Source of the DNA: an uncultured Ruminococcus sp.
GTDB lineage: Bacteria; Bacillota; Clostridia; Oscillospirales; Ruminococcaceae
Direction of reading: 5' to 3'
DNA length: 64,000 bases
Assembly: GCA_947627445.1 (NCBI GenBank)
Contig: CANQWA010000001.1
Span: forward strand, 108,290 to 172,289
Positions 25,873 to 35,674 of the stretch are shown in pieces. Numbering within the stretch: position 1 is the first letter of the stretch; every line of letters starts with the position of its first letter. Under the pieces are notes generated by a model. The model was not told where the DNA came from. It saw only the letters and a list, made by a program, of their open reading frames with translations, and searched no databases. The position numbers and the translations under genes are program-made.

Positions 25873-27210
25873 TTATTCAACAGTTTCTTCTGCTGTCTCT
25901 TCCTCTGCTGTTTCTTCCTCAGCAACCGGCTCAGTTGCAACAGCGTGTTCGATAACAAAATCCATTGCCTTCTGTACGGCGAGATCGGTACGCAGATCTT
26001 CCAGAGAAATGCGAGCCTTCACATCCTCTGCCTTCAGATTATTCTGCTCTGCCAGATCTTTGATCTGATCGTCTATCTCTTCATCAGAAACAGGAAGGTT
26101 TTCCAGTTCCGCAATCTTTTCCAGTGCCAGCCGCAGCTTGATCTCACTTTCAGCACGATCCAGATAAGTCTCCTTCAAAGCGTCCTGTGTCATACCGGTA
26201 TACTGGAGATACAGATCCATAGAAACGCCCTGTGTTTTCAGCTGGGCAGCAAACTGATTCATCAGCTGCTCTGCGCGATTCTCAAACATTACATGAGGAA
26301 TCGGATCCGTTACCTTTTCAATCAGCTTGTCCATTACCGCATTGTCAAACAAATTTTTCGCTGTACTCTCCGCATTTTCTTCCAGTCTCTTGCGGATGTC
26401 CGCCTTCAGCTCGTCCACCGTATCAAATTCAGAGGCGTCCTTGACAAATTCATCGTTCACCTCCGGCAGTTCCTCTTTGGAAATGCTATTGAGAAGGCAC
26501 TTAAAGGTAGCTTCCTTACCGGCATAATCTTCCATCTGATAGTTTTCCGGGAAGGTCACAACAATGTCAAATTTCTCGCCGATATGATGACCGGCAATCT
26601 GCTCTTCAAAGCCCGGGATAAACTGACCGCTGCCCAGCTTCAACTGATAATTCTCACCCTTACCGCCTTCAAAAGCTTCATCGCCGAAGAAACCTTCAAA
26701 GTCAATATTCACTTCATCGCCCATTTCCGCAGCACGATCATCCACAGAAACCACACGTGCGTTTCGCTGACGCATATTCTCGATCTGCTGATCGATGTCC
26801 TCATCTGTAATCTCCTTTACCGAACGAGGTGCTTCAATGCCGGTATAACCCTCGATGTTGATCTCCGGTTTTGTAATGCAGATGACCTTCAGGTTCACGC
26901 CTTCTTCCTTGCTGACAGAAGTAACCTCTACCTTCGGTGCATCTACCAGATTCAGACCTGCTTCAATAATCACTGCCGGAAGTTCAATGTTCAGAAGTGC
27001 ATTGATCGCATCCTCCCAGAAAACGCCCTCGCCATAAGTACGCTCACACATTTTCCGCGGCACCTTGCCCTTGCGGAAACCCGGCATAGAAATGTTTTTC
27101 TTTTGATGCTGATATGCAGCCTCTACCGCTCTTTCAAAGCTCTCTGCGTCTACCTCTACGATCAGTTCAGACATATTCACATCTGTTTTTGTTGATGATT
27201 TCAAATTCAT
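25873..27210 (-). CDS. tig: Trigger factor
   Basis: 445 aa. Ribosome-bound chaperone and prolyl isomerase. The ribosome-binding loop reads SMPGFRKGKVPRKM (about 44-57), the FKBP-like domain runs around 160-240 (EGFFGDEAFEGGKGENYQLKLGSG), and the C-terminal arms follow. The tail is unusually rich in Glu/Ala/Thr (EEETAEEETAEETVE). GGAGG is 8 nt before the ATG at 27210. Confidence 0.96.
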   Translation of the reverse strand: MNLKSSTKTDVNMSELIVEVDAESFERAVEAAYQHQKKNISMPGFRKGKVPRKMCERTYGEGVFWEDAINALLNIELPAVIIEAGLNLVDAPKVEVTSVSKEEGVNLKVICITKPEINIEGYTGIEAPRSVKEITDEDIDQQIENMRQRNARVVSVDDRAAEMGDEVNIDFEGFFGDEAFEGGKGENYQLKLGSGQFIPGFEEQIAGHHIGEKFDIVVTFPENYQMEDYAGKEATFKCLLNSISKEELPEVNDEFVKDASEFDTVDELKADIRKRLEENAESTAKNLFDNAVMDKLIEKVTDPIPHVMFENRAEQLMNQFAAQLKTQGVSMDLYLQYTGMTQDALKETYLDRAESEIKLRLALEKIAELENLPVSDEEIDDQIKDLAEQNNLKAEDVKARISLEDLRTDLAVQKAMDFVIEHAVATEPVAEEETAEEETAEETVE

Positions 27211-27294
27211 GTTGAGTTCCTCCAATATTAATCATTCCCACATCCAGATTTTCCATAAAATATCGGAACAGGAATTTTTTTCTTGCACCATAAT

Positions 27295-27323
27295 ATTATA
27301 TCATACTTGTGCATTTTTGACCA
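27295..27323 (-). promoter_or_regulatory. Promoter of tig-clpP-clpX
   Basis: Minus strand TATAAT with extended TGA before it; -35 TGGTCA at 17-nt spacing is weak. No CtsR or CIRCE operator was seen. Confidence 0.6.
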
Positions 27324-27325
27324 GT

Positions 27326-28048
27326 CTATTTTGTGAGTTCTACATTTTGCACAAGTTCCGCAACAAGCTCTGGTACAAATTGTAGATAATCACTGGATAT
27401 CAAGTGCATCTCTGTCTCTTCAATCCGTCCCTGAAATGCATGATGATGTCCTCCTTTTCCATGAATGTGTCCATAATAGCACTGCCTGATTTGATATCGG
27501 TGCAGTACCTCCAGAATGTCATAATTCATGGAATTGCCAAACAGCGGCGGATAGTGCAGAAATACCACAGGTTGCAGCCCGGCATTCACAGCCGATTGAA
27601 TGGAAACCTCCAGCCGCTGCACTTCACGTGCCAGGATCTTGGCATCCGCAGATTCTCCCTGTATACTCACCCAGCCGCGTGTACCGCAAATGCCGTACTG
27701 CCCGAAGGCATAATGATTGTTGTGAAGAATGTGCATGGAATCAAAGTGATTCACGGCAAAAAAATCCTCCATTTTTTTCCGCGAAGTCCACCAGTAATCG
27801 TGGTTGCCCTTAAGTAAAATCTTTTGCCCTGGCAGTTGATGCACAAAGGCAAAATCTGCCTGCGCCTGTTGCAGGTTCATGCCCCATGAGAAATCCCCTG
27901 CCAGAACCACCGTATCCTCCGGTGCAATTTTTTTCCGCCAGTTCTCCTCCAGACAGGTCTGATAATTCTCCCAGCCGCCGAAAATATCCATTGGCTTTTC
28001 CGGTACACCAAAAGAGAGATGCAGATCGCCGATGGTAAATAATCGCAT
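27326..28048 (-). CDS. Metallophosphoesterase
   Basis: 240 aa. Calcineurin-type metal motifs in order: IGDLHLS at the N-terminus, GDFSWGM, GNHDYWW, LHYPPLF and YYGHIHG. Cytoplasmic; the substrate (nucleotide, nucleic acid or phosphoprotein) cannot be told. AGGAG is 7 nt before the ATG, 12 nt after the thrC stop, so it is the last gene of the thrC transcript. Confidence 0.9.
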   Translation of the reverse strand: MRLFTIGDLHLSFGVPEKPMDIFGGWENYQTCLEENWRKKIAPEDTVVLAGDFSWGMNLQQAQADFAFVHQLPGQKILLKGNHDYWWTSRKKMEDFFAVNHFDSMHILHNNHYAFGQYGICGTRGWVSIQGESADAKILAREVQRLEVSIQSAVNAGLQPVVFLHYPPLFGNSMNYDILEVLHRYQIRQCYYGHIHGKGGHHHAFQGRIEETEMHLISSDYLQFVPELVAELVQNVELTK

Positions 28049-28060
28049 GGCTGCTCCTAT

Positions 28061-29560
28061 TCAGGCAAGGTGCAGCTTTTGCAGAACAAATTTCTGCATA
28101 TCTGCCTTTTCAATACTTCCTTCAAAACGGCGCGCTTTGGTTTTCAATGCTGCCAGCGAAGCGGGAATGGTCAAAGAAGAAACCTCGTGGAGAATCTCTA
28201 CCATATCATATTCGTCCACATTTCCTTCTGGCTTTTTGTTCAGCGCTTCCAGAACGCTTGCACTGAATTTATAGGGACTTGCAGTCGAAGCAATGATGGT
28301 TTTGGTGGTGTCGCCCGTCTCCTTGCGATAATCCTCGTAAACCTTGACAGCCACTGCTGTATGGGTATCACAGGTATATCCAACCTTCTCATAGATCTCC
28401 GCAATAGTCGCCTTTGTGGCTGTGTCATCACAAAAACCGCCGTAGAACAGTTCTGTCAGCTTTGCCTTGACCGCATCAGAAACTTCATAGCGCCCACTTT
28501 CATTCAATGCCGTGAACCACTCACGGATCTGGGCATCGTCACCGTCTGTCAGCAGATACAGCAGACGCTCCAGATTGCTGGAAATCAGAATGTCCATGGA
28601 CGGAGAAACCGTTGCATAGAACTGCCGGTTGCGGTCATAGACGCCGGTACGGATAAAGTCGGTCAGCACCTTATTGATATTGGAGGCACAGATCAGCTTA
28701 CCTATCGGCACACCCATCTGCTTTGCATAATAAGCCGCCAGAATATTGCCAAAATTACCTGTAGGAACCACAACATTCAGCTTATCGCCATATGCAATCT
28801 CGCCGGATTCCGCCAGGGAAACATAAGCAGAAACATAATACACGATCTGGGGTACGAGACGTCCCCAGTTGATGGAATTGGCACTGGAAAAGGTCATGCC
28901 GCCTTTTTCCAAAGCAGACAGTACCGTCTCATCGGTAAAAATCTTCTTGACGCCGTTCTGACAGTCGTCAAAATTGCCCTGGACGGCACAAACCGTCACA
29001 TTGCCGCCCTCCTGGGTCACCATCTGGCGCTTTTGCATATCGCTAACGCCCTCTACCGGATAGAACACCATGATCTCTGTACCCGGCACATCACAGAAAC
29101 CTTCTAATGCAGCCTTGCCGGTATCACCGGAGGTTGCCACCAGAATGACTACCTTTTTGTCCATCTGCAACTTCTTGACAGCTGTTGTGAGGAAATAGGG
29201 CAAGATTTGAAGTGCCATATCCTTGAAAGCACAGGTCGGTCCATGCCACAGTTCCAACAGATAGGTGCCGTCGAACAGATGCGCAATTTCTGCGATATTC
29301 TCCGTATCAAAAGACTTTGCAGTATATGCGCTCTCTGTGCAGTAAGCCAGTTCTGCCTCTGTAAAATCCGTCAGATATTTGGCAAAAATATAAGCTGCAC
29401 GCTGGGCATAGGTTTTTCCTGCGAGCGCTTTCAGTTCGTCCATGGAAATTGACGGAATGGTCTCCGGTACAAACAAACCGCCCTCTTCTGAGATCCCCTT
29501 TGCGATAGCAGCGGCACTCTCTACTCGAATGCTGCTGTTTCTGGTGCTTTTATATAACAC
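28061..29560 (-). CDS. thrC: Threonine synthase
   Basis: 499 aa. Converts O-phosphohomoserine to threonine with PLP. N-terminus LYKSTRNSSIRVESAAAI and the PLP lysine segment WHGPTCAFKDMALQ (about 105-115) match the class of threonine synthases of about 480-500 aa. NFGNILAAYYAKQMG is the phosphate loop. A GTG start at 29560 with AAGAG upstream is preferred; the alternative ATG 16 codons earlier would overlap yraN. The same strand carries yraN and rnhB upstream. Confidence 0.96.
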   Translation of the reverse strand: MLYKSTRNSSIRVESAAAIAKGISEEGGLFVPETIPSISMDELKALAGKTYAQRAAYIFAKYLTDFTEAELAYCTESAYTAKSFDTENIAEIAHLFDGTYLLELWHGPTCAFKDMALQILPYFLTTAVKKLQMDKKVVILVATSGDTGKAALEGFCDVPGTEIMVFYPVEGVSDMQKRQMVTQEGGNVTVCAVQGNFDDCQNGVKKIFTDETVLSALEKGGMTFSSANSINWGRLVPQIVYYVSAYVSLAESGEIAYGDKLNVVVPTGNFGNILAAYYAKQMGVPIGKLICASNINKVLTDFIRTGVYDRNRQFYATVSPSMDILISSNLERLLYLLTDGDDAQIREWFTALNESGRYEVSDAVKAKLTELFYGGFCDDTATKATIAEIYEKVGYTCDTHTAVAVKVYEDYRKETGDTTKTIIASTASPYKFSASVLEALNKKPEGNVDEYDMVEILHEVSSLTIPASLAALKTKARRFEGSIEKADMQKFVLQKLHLA

Positions 29561-29589
29561 GATTATCACTCTTTTCTGGCAGAACTGCC

Positions 29590-29967
29590 TTAAAATATTA
29601 CACCACAACCGGTCACATCAAATGCATTTTCCAGATAATCAATAGAAAGCACCTGATGCCCCTGTATGGTGACACAAGCCACATCAAACCGAGGCTGTAG
29701 TTCACAGGGATTCTGTCCCCACCAGACCGCAGCCGTCCGAATCAGGCGGATCTGTTTTTTCTTTGTGACCGCCTCTAAACCGGAAATCATACTGTTTTTC
29801 CGGCGGGTTTTCACCTCAACAAAAGCAAGGTATTCTTCATTCTGCGCAATAATATCAATTTCTCCGCCCCGGATACAGAAATTATTCCGCACAATGTGAT
29901 ATCCATGGGCTTTCAACCAACTGCAAACCGCAGACTCACCCAAACGTCCGATCTCTGTTGTGTTCAT
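29590..29967 (-). CDS. YraN family (UPF0102) nuclease-like protein
   Basis: 125 aa. Start [18 protein letters not shown] and motif [23 protein letters not shown] give the endonuclease-like catalytic set (E, D, E-x-K) of the family. Function in cells is unproved; possibly DNA repair. The gene begins inside rnhB (32-nt overlap) with no strong ribosome site of its own, which implies coupled translation. Confidence 0.93.
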   Translation of the reverse strand: MNTTEIGRLGESAVCSWLKAHGYHIVRNNFCIRGGEIDIIAQNEEYLAFVEVKTRRKNSMISGLEAVTKKKQIRLIRTAAVWWGQNPCELQPRFDVACVTIQGHQVLSIDYLENAFDVTGCGVIF

Positions 29968-30595
29968 ATAACTTTTTCAGAAAGCTGGGACGATGCGCCG
30001 GACATGGTCCGTACTGCAAAATAGCTTTGCAATGTTCCTTTGTCCCATAGCCTTTATGTTTCGCAAAACCATACTGGGGATATTCCCGATCCAGTGCATA
30101 CAGTGTGCGGTCACGGGAAACCTTTGCCAAAATAGAAGCCGCTGCGATAGACGCCGATGATCCATCACCTTTGACAATCGTTTCGGCAGCCACTGACAAT
30201 TCAGGTAACCGGTTGCCATCCACCAGCACCAGCGCCGGGGAAATCGTCAAGCCACTGACAGCTCGCTGCATAGCAAGCATGGTTGCGCCTAAAATGTTCA
30301 GGCGCTCAATCTCCTCCACTGAGGCAGACGCCACACAATAGCTCAGACAAGCGTCCAGAATGCTGTCGTAAAGAGCATCCCGTTTCTTTTCTGTCATTTT
30401 CTTGCTGTCGTTTAATCCCTCAATCAAAGGCTTCTCCGGGTCGAAGATTACTGCCGCTGCATAGACGTCACCAGCCAACGGTCCTCTCCCTGCTTCGTCC
30501 ACGCCGCATAACATCCGCCCTTTTTGCAAGCGTATGGCTTTGTCATAAGCATATAATTCTTCAGTCGTTTTTTTCGGTACAGGCTGCCTTGCCAT
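29936..30595 (-). CDS. rnhB: Ribonuclease HII
   Basis: 219 aa. Removes RNA from DNA-RNA hybrids and single ribonucleotides. [20 protein letters not shown] carries the Asp-Glu-Gly-Arg signature, with [19 protein letters not shown] and later catalytic acids. The stop of rbgA and this start share a base (TAATG). Confidence 0.96.
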   Translation of the reverse strand: MARQPVPKKTTEELYAYDKAIRLQKGRMLCGVDEAGRGPLAGDVYAAAVIFDPEKPLIEGLNDSKKMTEKKRDALYDSILDACLSYCVASASVEEIERLNILGATMLAMQRAVSGLTISPALVLVDGNRLPELSVAAETIVKGDGSSASIAAASILAKVSRDRTLYALDREYPQYGFAKHKGYGTKEHCKAILQYGPCPAHRPSFLKKLYEHNRDRTFG

Positions 30596-31482
30596 TACTC
30601 TGCCTCCTGTTCCGGAAGCTCCAGAGTAATGCGTCCCAGCTTGCCGCTGCGAAATTCATCCAGCAAGGTAATAGCCGCACGCTCGCAATTCACCTCTCCG
30701 CCGGAGATTAGCATACCGCGTTTTTTCCCCAGAAGCTGTAACAGCTCATAGCCGTCATCAGCCATTTCTGACACATGTTCCATCCGATAGCGTTCTTCCA
30801 ATGCCTGTGGATAAGAAGCAGCCAACCACTGTAGCAACAGGCAAGCCAGAGCCTCGATATCCATAACATCATCATTGATCGCACCAGTAAACGCCAGCCG
30901 CTGTGCGATAGACTGGTCGTCAAATTTCGGCCACAGCACACCCGGCATATCCAAAAGCTCCATGTTCGCTTTCAGTTTCACCCACTGCTTGGTACGTGTG
31001 ACACCAGGACGATCCTCCACCTTGGCACGCTTGGACTGCGCCATACGATTGATAAAAGAGGATTTTCCCACATTGGGAATCCCCACAATCATTAGTCGGA
31101 TGGGTGCACCGATCATGCCGTTTGCCTCACGTCTGACCAACAGTTCAGACAAAAGCTGTTCTCTGACAGCCGGTACAAAGGCATTGATACCCTTTCCGCT
31201 GCGGCAATCTATTGGAAGTGCCATGCGATTCTTACTGCGATAATAGCTGATCCACCTGGCTGTTGCCGCCGAGTCTGCCAACTCACATTTATTCAGCAGC
31301 AGCAGACGAGGTTTGGAACCCACCATACGATCCATTTCCGGATTTCGGCTGCTCAGAGGAATCCGGGCATCCAGGATCTCCACAACAGCATCTACCAGAG
31401 AAAGATTCGCTGCGATCATACGGCGTGTCTTGGTCATATGCCCCGGAAACCACTGGATATTCCGCATCAGTTCCTCCGCCAT
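30595..31482 (-). CDS. rbgA: Ribosome biogenesis GTPase YlqF/RbgA
   Basis: 295 aa. Circularly permuted GTPase for assembly of the 50S subunit. N-terminus [14 protein letters not shown] is diagnostic. G4 (LNKCELAD) comes before G1 ([14 protein letters not shown]) and G3 ([10 protein letters not shown]), showing the permutation. GGAGG is 6 nt before the ATG. It follows lepB and precedes rnhB, a frequent order. Confidence 0.96.
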   Translation of the reverse strand: MAEELMRNIQWFPGHMTKTRRMIAANLSLVDAVVEILDARIPLSSRNPEMDRMVGSKPRLLLLNKCELADSAATARWISYYRSKNRMALPIDCRSGKGINAFVPAVREQLLSELLVRREANGMIGAPIRLMIVGIPNVGKSSFINRMAQSKRAKVEDRPGVTRTKQWVKLKANMELLDMPGVLWPKFDDQSIAQRLAFTGAINDDVMDIEALACLLLQWLAASYPQALEERYRMEHVSEMADDGYELLQLLGKKRGMLISGGEVNCERAAITLLDEFRSGKLGRITLELPEQEAE

Positions 31483-31494
31483 AGCATTCCTCCG

Positions 31495-32184
31495 TCAATC
31501 CTTGATATTGTCATAAATGCTGCCAAATCCGCTGCCGGAAATTCTCCAGACTGCCTTGCCCAGAATCGCATCCTCCGGGACAAGTCCCACAAAAAGGGAG
31601 CGGCTGTCAGTGGAATTCTTCCGATTGTCACCCATGACAAAACAATATCCTTCCGGAATCGTGATGGGATAGGCGAAAGCGCCCTCATCCGTGACTGTGG
31701 CATAAGTTGTATTGGTATCTATTGTATAATCATAGGCATACGAGGATTCGTCCAGCATTTCACCGTCTACAGAGACCACACCGGTGGTAAAGTTGATGTC
31801 CACAGTCTGTCCTTCGGTAGCAATCACACGCTTAATCAAGCGCTTTTCGTCCGGAAGTCCAGAACTTTCTCTGACGCTGCCGTCATCACTCAACAAATAG
31901 GAATGCTTGTTGTCCACCACAACAATATCGCCGTATTTCGGATGATAAGCGAAATCGGTCATAATAAGACGGTCACCGTCCTGAAGGGTATTGTTCATGG
32001 ATCTGCCATCCACTGTGACTGGTCGGATGATATAAGCGAACAACATGATCACCACAAAAACAGAAACAAAAACAGTCTCCAGCACCTCTGCGGCATCGCT
32101 GAGAAACGTACTTTTTTCCTGTTTTTCCTCCGGATTCGGGACTGTGGGATTTTCTGCTGTGTTTTGCAGGGACTGCTCTTCCAT
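31495..32184 (-). CDS. lepB: Signal peptidase I
   Basis: 229 aa from the ATG at 32184 (GGAGAG 9 nt upstream). It cuts signal peptides at the outer face of the membrane. One membrane helix (about 30-52), then VDGRSMNNTLQDGDRLI (catalytic Ser), DEKRLIKRVIATEGQ (catalytic Lys) and GYCFVMGDNRKNSTDSR. A tail of 30 in-frame codons upstream was left out because it spans a hairpin and lacks a site. An insert of about 35 residues separates the Lys region from the MGDNR box. Confidence 0.95.
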   Translation of the reverse strand: MEEQSLQNTAENPTVPNPEEKQEKSTFLSDAAEVLETVFVSVFVVIMLFAYIIRPVTVDGRSMNNTLQDGDRLIMTDFAYHPKYGDIVVVDNKHSYLLSDDGSVRESSGLPDEKRLIKRVIATEGQTVDINFTTGVVSVDGEMLDESSYAYDYTIDTNTTYATVTDEGAFAYPITIPEGYCFVMGDNRKNSTDSRSLFVGLVPEDAILGKAVWRISGSGFGSIYDNIKD

Positions 32185-32203
32185 TGATATCGCTCTCCAT
32201 TTC

Positions 32204-32249
32204 ATAAATAAGAACAAGTTCATAATAAAAAAAGGACAGTAATATGTCC
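32204..32249 (-). terminator. Terminator of rplS and GAACTTGTTC word before lepB
   Basis: On the minus strand, GGGACA / TGTCC with A-run and T-run flanks at 32227-32254, followed by GAACTTGTTC (rc of 32204-32214 region) about 20 nt ahead of lepB. A second perfect 11-bp hairpin GCAAAATCAGC / GCTGATTTTGC at 32282-32309 has no T-run. Confidence 0.6.
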
Positions 32250-32403
32250 CTTTTTTACTGCCGTCCGGCATGCTTTATGATGCAAAATCAGCTGAATCGC
32301 TGATTTTGCCTTGTGCAAGCTGTTCACACAGTGTGTTTCAGAGCCTGTTTTGCGTCTTCAAGCCGCCGTTTTCCCGGCAGATTTCCAGATACGGAACAGG
32401 TTT

Positions 32404-32748
32404 TTAGCGAATCTGCTCCTTGACCTTAGCTGCCTTACCAACTCTGTCACGCAGATAGTACAGCTTGGCTCTGCGAACCTTACCTCTGCGAACAACTTCT
32501 ACCCGGTCAACCACCGGAGAGTGCAGCGGAAATACACGCTCAATGCCGCAGCCATGCGCTATCCGGCGAACTGTAAAGGTTTCGCTGATGCCGCCGTGCT
32601 TCTTGGCGATCACTGTGCCCTCGAACACCTGAATACGGCTCTTGTCGCCTTCCTTGATGCGAACGTGAACCTTTACAGTATCACCGATCGAAAAGGCAGG
32701 AACCTCCTGCTTCATACTTGCTTCGCTGATTGTCTGAAGTGCATCCAT
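32404..32748 (-). CDS. rplS: 50S ribosomal protein L19
   Basis: 114 aa, standard length. Motifs [52 protein letters not shown] and [16 protein letters not shown] are the L19 core. AGGAGG is 9 nt before the ATG at 32748; an in-frame start 10 codons up is discounted. A leader of about 205 nt precedes it. Confidence 0.98.
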   Translation of the reverse strand: MDALQTISEASMKQEVPAFSIGDTVKVHVRIKEGDKSRIQVFEGTVIAKKHGGISETFTVRRIAHGCGIERVFPLHSPVVDRVEVVRRGKVRRAKLYYLRDRVGKAAKVKEQIR

Positions 32749-32960
32749 GATATTTTTCCTCCTGTAATTTGCAGACATTCATAAACGTGCCGCAGAAAGC
32801 TCCTCAGCATAGATGCTTCCGACAGCATTACCTCTTTAAAACGGTGTTTCTCGTCAGCGGACTGTCTGATTTAATGTCGATTTGTCAAACCGCGGATTCC
32901 CATCGGCGTCTGACCGGCATTAACCTCACGCAGAATAAGCGCGGATTTTCAAATGCTTTT
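32749..32960 (-). promoter_or_regulatory. Long untranslated leader of rplS
   Basis: About 205 nt separate the promoter from rplS without a plausible ORF. Short complementary words are visible (TCCGCG twice with CGCGG, CCGGTCAGACGCCG), so a ribosomal-protein autoregulatory leader is possible, but no match to the known L19 leader could be made by eye. Confidence 0.35.
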
Positions 32961-32962
32961 AT

Positions 32963-32991
32963 ATCATACCATATTCCGATGAAAAATGCAA
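32963..32991 (-). promoter_or_regulatory. Promoter of rplS
   Basis: Minus strand TTGCAT, 17-nt spacer, TATGAT. Confidence 0.65.
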
Positions 32992-32999
32992 GTGTTTTT

Positions 33000-33656
33000 T
33001 CAAAAAAATTTTGAATTTTCTGCCGTAAGCAGTGCTGTTCGGCAAAATCGGGGTGTTTCTGCCGGAATTTCAGAGTGTTCCAACAGAACTTTCGTTACCA
33101 AAGACGGATTCAATGCGCCGTTATTTCCCGATGCCAGACGCAGAGACACAACCAGCATTCGCTCTGTGGTCTGCACTTCCAGAACCTGAAGCATGGGCTG
33201 GATATCCACCTCTTTCATGCCCCGTTTGGTCTTCTTTTCCGTAATGATCTCCGGCTGTGCCAGCATATCCTCCAGATCTTCGGCAAGCTGCACCGGATCT
33301 TCACAAGGGATTTCCACACGGTATTCTGCAAAGGCAAGCTCCCGGTATTTGCTCACAGGCACTCCTGCTTCTTCAATGCGTATCCCCTCCGGAAGAACTG
33401 CATTCAGTTTTGTCATCACTGTTTCCCCGGGCAGTGGTTCTGTCAGTGTCAAATCCATAATTTCTGCGTTGCTGGTAAATCCGAGAGAAAGCGTTGTGGC
33501 AAAGGCTGTCAGCATGTGGGGGTGAAACCCTTCCGAGTATGCTGCCGGCAGAGATGCACGGCAGACGGCACGCTCAAAACAGCGAATCAGATCCAAGTGG
33601 GAAATATATCTGGCACGTCCTGTCTTGGAAAAGCGCATCCGGATCGTTGTATTCAA
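33000..33656 (-). CDS. TIGR03936-family radical-SAM-associated protein (DUF2344)
   Basis: 218 aa. Start MNTTIRMRFSKTGRARYISHLDL is diagnostic for DUF2344. The partner of the B12/radical-SAM protein encoded just upstream; the pair is thought to act in RNA modification, but the reaction is unknown. A TTG start overlapping the TGA of the previous gene (TTGA), with GGGAGGG 8 nt ahead, explains the lack of an upstream ATG that fits. Confidence 0.9.
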   Translation of the reverse strand: MNTTIRMRFSKTGRARYISHLDLIRCFERAVCRASLPAAYSEGFHPHMLTAFATTLSLGFTSNAEIMDLTLTEPLPGETVMTKLNAVLPEGIRIEEAGVPVSKYRELAFAEYRVEIPCEDPVQLAEDLEDMLAQPEIITEKKTKRGMKEVDIQPMLQVLEVQTTERMLVVSLRLASGNNGALNPSLVTKVLLEHSEIPAETPRFCRTALLTAENSKFF

Positions 33657-35503
33657 AAGCAAGCCCTCCCTGTTTTTCGGTTCACACCACAGCCTGCACA
33701 TTTCTGCCGGCAATTTTCGGTGGTTTTTTCTTTGTGTGCCGTTTGATTTTCCTGAATGAAAAAGGCTTTATCCAACAGATAGTCCAGATGATCCCAGGGA
33801 AACACCTCATCAAAGCTGCGTCTGCGGTTGGCATAGAATGCCGGGTCAATGCCGCAGTCTGCAAAGGCTTTTTCCCATCGATCGTAATGAAAATACTCGG
33901 ACCAACTGTCAAACTTGCAGCCGCTTCGCCACGCAGTTTCAATCACCTGAGAAAGCCGCCGGTCGCCTCTTGCCAGAACAGCTTCCAGAAAACTCGTCTC
34001 GTACTGATGCCAGTTCACCTTGATTCTTTTACGGTTTTTAGGCTGAAAACAACTGATGAGATACTCCTGCCGCTGCTCCAGTTCTTTCTGTTGGATCTGT
34101 GGTTCAAACTGAAAGGGGGTAAAAGGCTTTGGCACAAAAGTTGCACAACTGATGGAAATCTGAGGCTGCTTACCTTTGGCATGACCTGGTGTCTGGTAAA
34201 AGAGTTCCATCAGCTTTTCCGCTAAGGCGGCAATACCTGCGGCATCCTCATCTGTCTCTGTGGGAAGTCCCAGCATAAAGTAGAGCTTTACCGTGGTAAT
34301 ACCTCCTGCAAATGCAATGGAGGCTGTACGCACCAGATCTTCTTCTGTGACATTTTTATTGATCACATCACGAAGCCGCTGCGTGCCCGCTTCCGGCGCA
34401 AAGGTCAGGCTGCTTTTGCGGACACCCTGAATTTTCGTCATTAGCTCCTCTGAAAAATTGTCCACACGAAGAGACGGTAATGTCAGGTTGATGTGTTTTT
34501 CCTCTGTATAGGGAAGCAACTTTGTCAGCAGTTCCTCCAAGCAGCTGTGATCGCTGGTACTCAGGGAAGAAAGGGTCAGTTCCTGATAGCCGGTACTGCC
34601 GCAAATATCACGGCACTGGCGATTGACTGTCTCCGGAGATTTTTCACGAAAGGGGCGGTAGATAAAGCCCGCCTGACAAAACCGGCAGCCCCGGATGCAT
34701 CCGCGTAATACCTCCACCACGCCTCGGTCATGTACGGTTTCCACAAAAGGCACTACAAAGGTTTTGGGATAATATGCCTTGTCAAAATCCTTCACAATCC
34801 GCTTGCGAATCACAGCCGGTGCATCTTCCAATATTTTGATTTCTTTGATCGTACCGTCCTCATGATAGACTGGTTCATAGAATGACGGCACGTAAATGCC
34901 TTGTATCTGTGATGCTTTTCGCAGGAATTCCTGCCGGGAAGCACCTGCTTTCTTCATGTCACAATAGAGATCCATCAGTTCGAGATTGACCTCCTCGCCC
35001 TCTCCGAGAATAAACAGATCAAAAAAATCTGCCAAAGGTTCCGGATTGCAAGCGCAGGGACCGCCTGCCACAATCAAGGGTGCAAGAGACTCTCCCCTGT
35101 CCTTTGCATACAAAGGAATCTTAGCCAAATCCAGCATATTCAATATATTGGTATAGGAAAGCTCATATTGCAGCGTAAAGCCCACCATATCAAATTCTCT
35201 CACAGGATCAAGACTTTCCAATGCATACAGAGGGATCTCATTGGCTCGCATCAGTTCTTCAAAGTCGGCACAGGGCGCAAATACACGCTCACACCAATAG
35301 TTGTCCCGTTCGTTGATCAGGCTGTACAGGATCTTCATGCCCAGATGAGACATGCCGATCTCGTATGTATCGGGAAAGCAGAAGGCAAACCGCACGTCGA
35401 TGTCTTCATGCTGTTTGACCATGCTTCCTATTTCACCGCCAATGTACTGAGCAGGCTTCTGTACCTGCATCAAAAGCGATTCGATTCTGGGTAACAGATT
35501 CAT
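33653..35503 (-). CDS. TIGR03960-family B12-binding radical SAM protein
   Basis: 616 aa. N-terminal B12-binding-like domain (PDTYEIGMSHLGMKILYSL), then the radical SAM CxxxCxxC cluster RGCIRGCRFCQAG (about residue 270), and a C-terminal Cys-rich tail (CRQKCAGCGVN). Together with the downstream DUF2344 protein it forms a conserved two-gene unit in Clostridia, often beside rng and rplU; here it sits beside rplS instead. Promoter TTGACA-17-TAAAAT at 35528-35556. Confidence 0.92.
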   Translation of the reverse strand: MNLLPRIESLLMQVQKPAQYIGGEIGSMVKQHEDIDVRFAFCFPDTYEIGMSHLGMKILYSLINERDNYWCERVFAPCADFEELMRANEIPLYALESLDPVREFDMVGFTLQYELSYTNILNMLDLAKIPLYAKDRGESLAPLIVAGGPCACNPEPLADFFDLFILGEGEEVNLELMDLYCDMKKAGASRQEFLRKASQIQGIYVPSFYEPVYHEDGTIKEIKILEDAPAVIRKRIVKDFDKAYYPKTFVVPFVETVHDRGVVEVLRGCIRGCRFCQAGFIYRPFREKSPETVNRQCRDICGSTGYQELTLSSLSTSDHSCLEELLTKLLPYTEEKHINLTLPSLRVDNFSEELMTKIQGVRKSSLTFAPEAGTQRLRDVINKNVTEEDLVRTASIAFAGGITTVKLYFMLGLPTETDEDAAGIAALAEKLMELFYQTPGHAKGKQPQISISCATFVPKPFTPFQFEPQIQQKELEQRQEYLISCFQPKNRKRIKVNWHQYETSFLEAVLARGDRRLSQVIETAWRSGCKFDSWSEYFHYDRWEKAFADCGIDPAFYANRRRSFDEVFPWDHLDYLLDKAFFIQENQTAHKEKTTENCRQKCAGCGVNRKTGRACF

Positions 35504-35527
35504 ACAAAAACATCCTCCTTTTTCCCT

Positions 35528-35556
35528 ATTTTATCAGATTGCAGATATCATGTCAA
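35528..35556 (-). promoter_or_regulatory. Promoter of the radical-SAM pair
   Basis: Minus strand TTGACA, 17-nt spacer, TAAAAT. Confidence 0.75.
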
Positions 35557-35590
35557 GTGAAAACTGTTCCTTCCTCACGGAATTCAGATG

Positions 35591-35619
35591 TTGACTTTTC
35601 TTGCTTTTTCGTGTATACT
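35591..35619 (+). promoter_or_regulatory. Promoter of the GH43 gene
   Basis: TTGACT, 17-nt spacer, TATACT. Confidence 0.7.
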
Positions 35620-35674
35620 ATAAGTGATCTGTTTTATTTTACTTCCCATATCTTGCGCAGAAAGGAGCATTGTT

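Noticed and set aside
25945..27195. 416-aa plus-strand open frame
   Set aside because: Antisense to tig; composition follows the complement of tig codons.
28070..29107. 345-aa plus-strand open frame
   Set aside because: Antisense to thrC.
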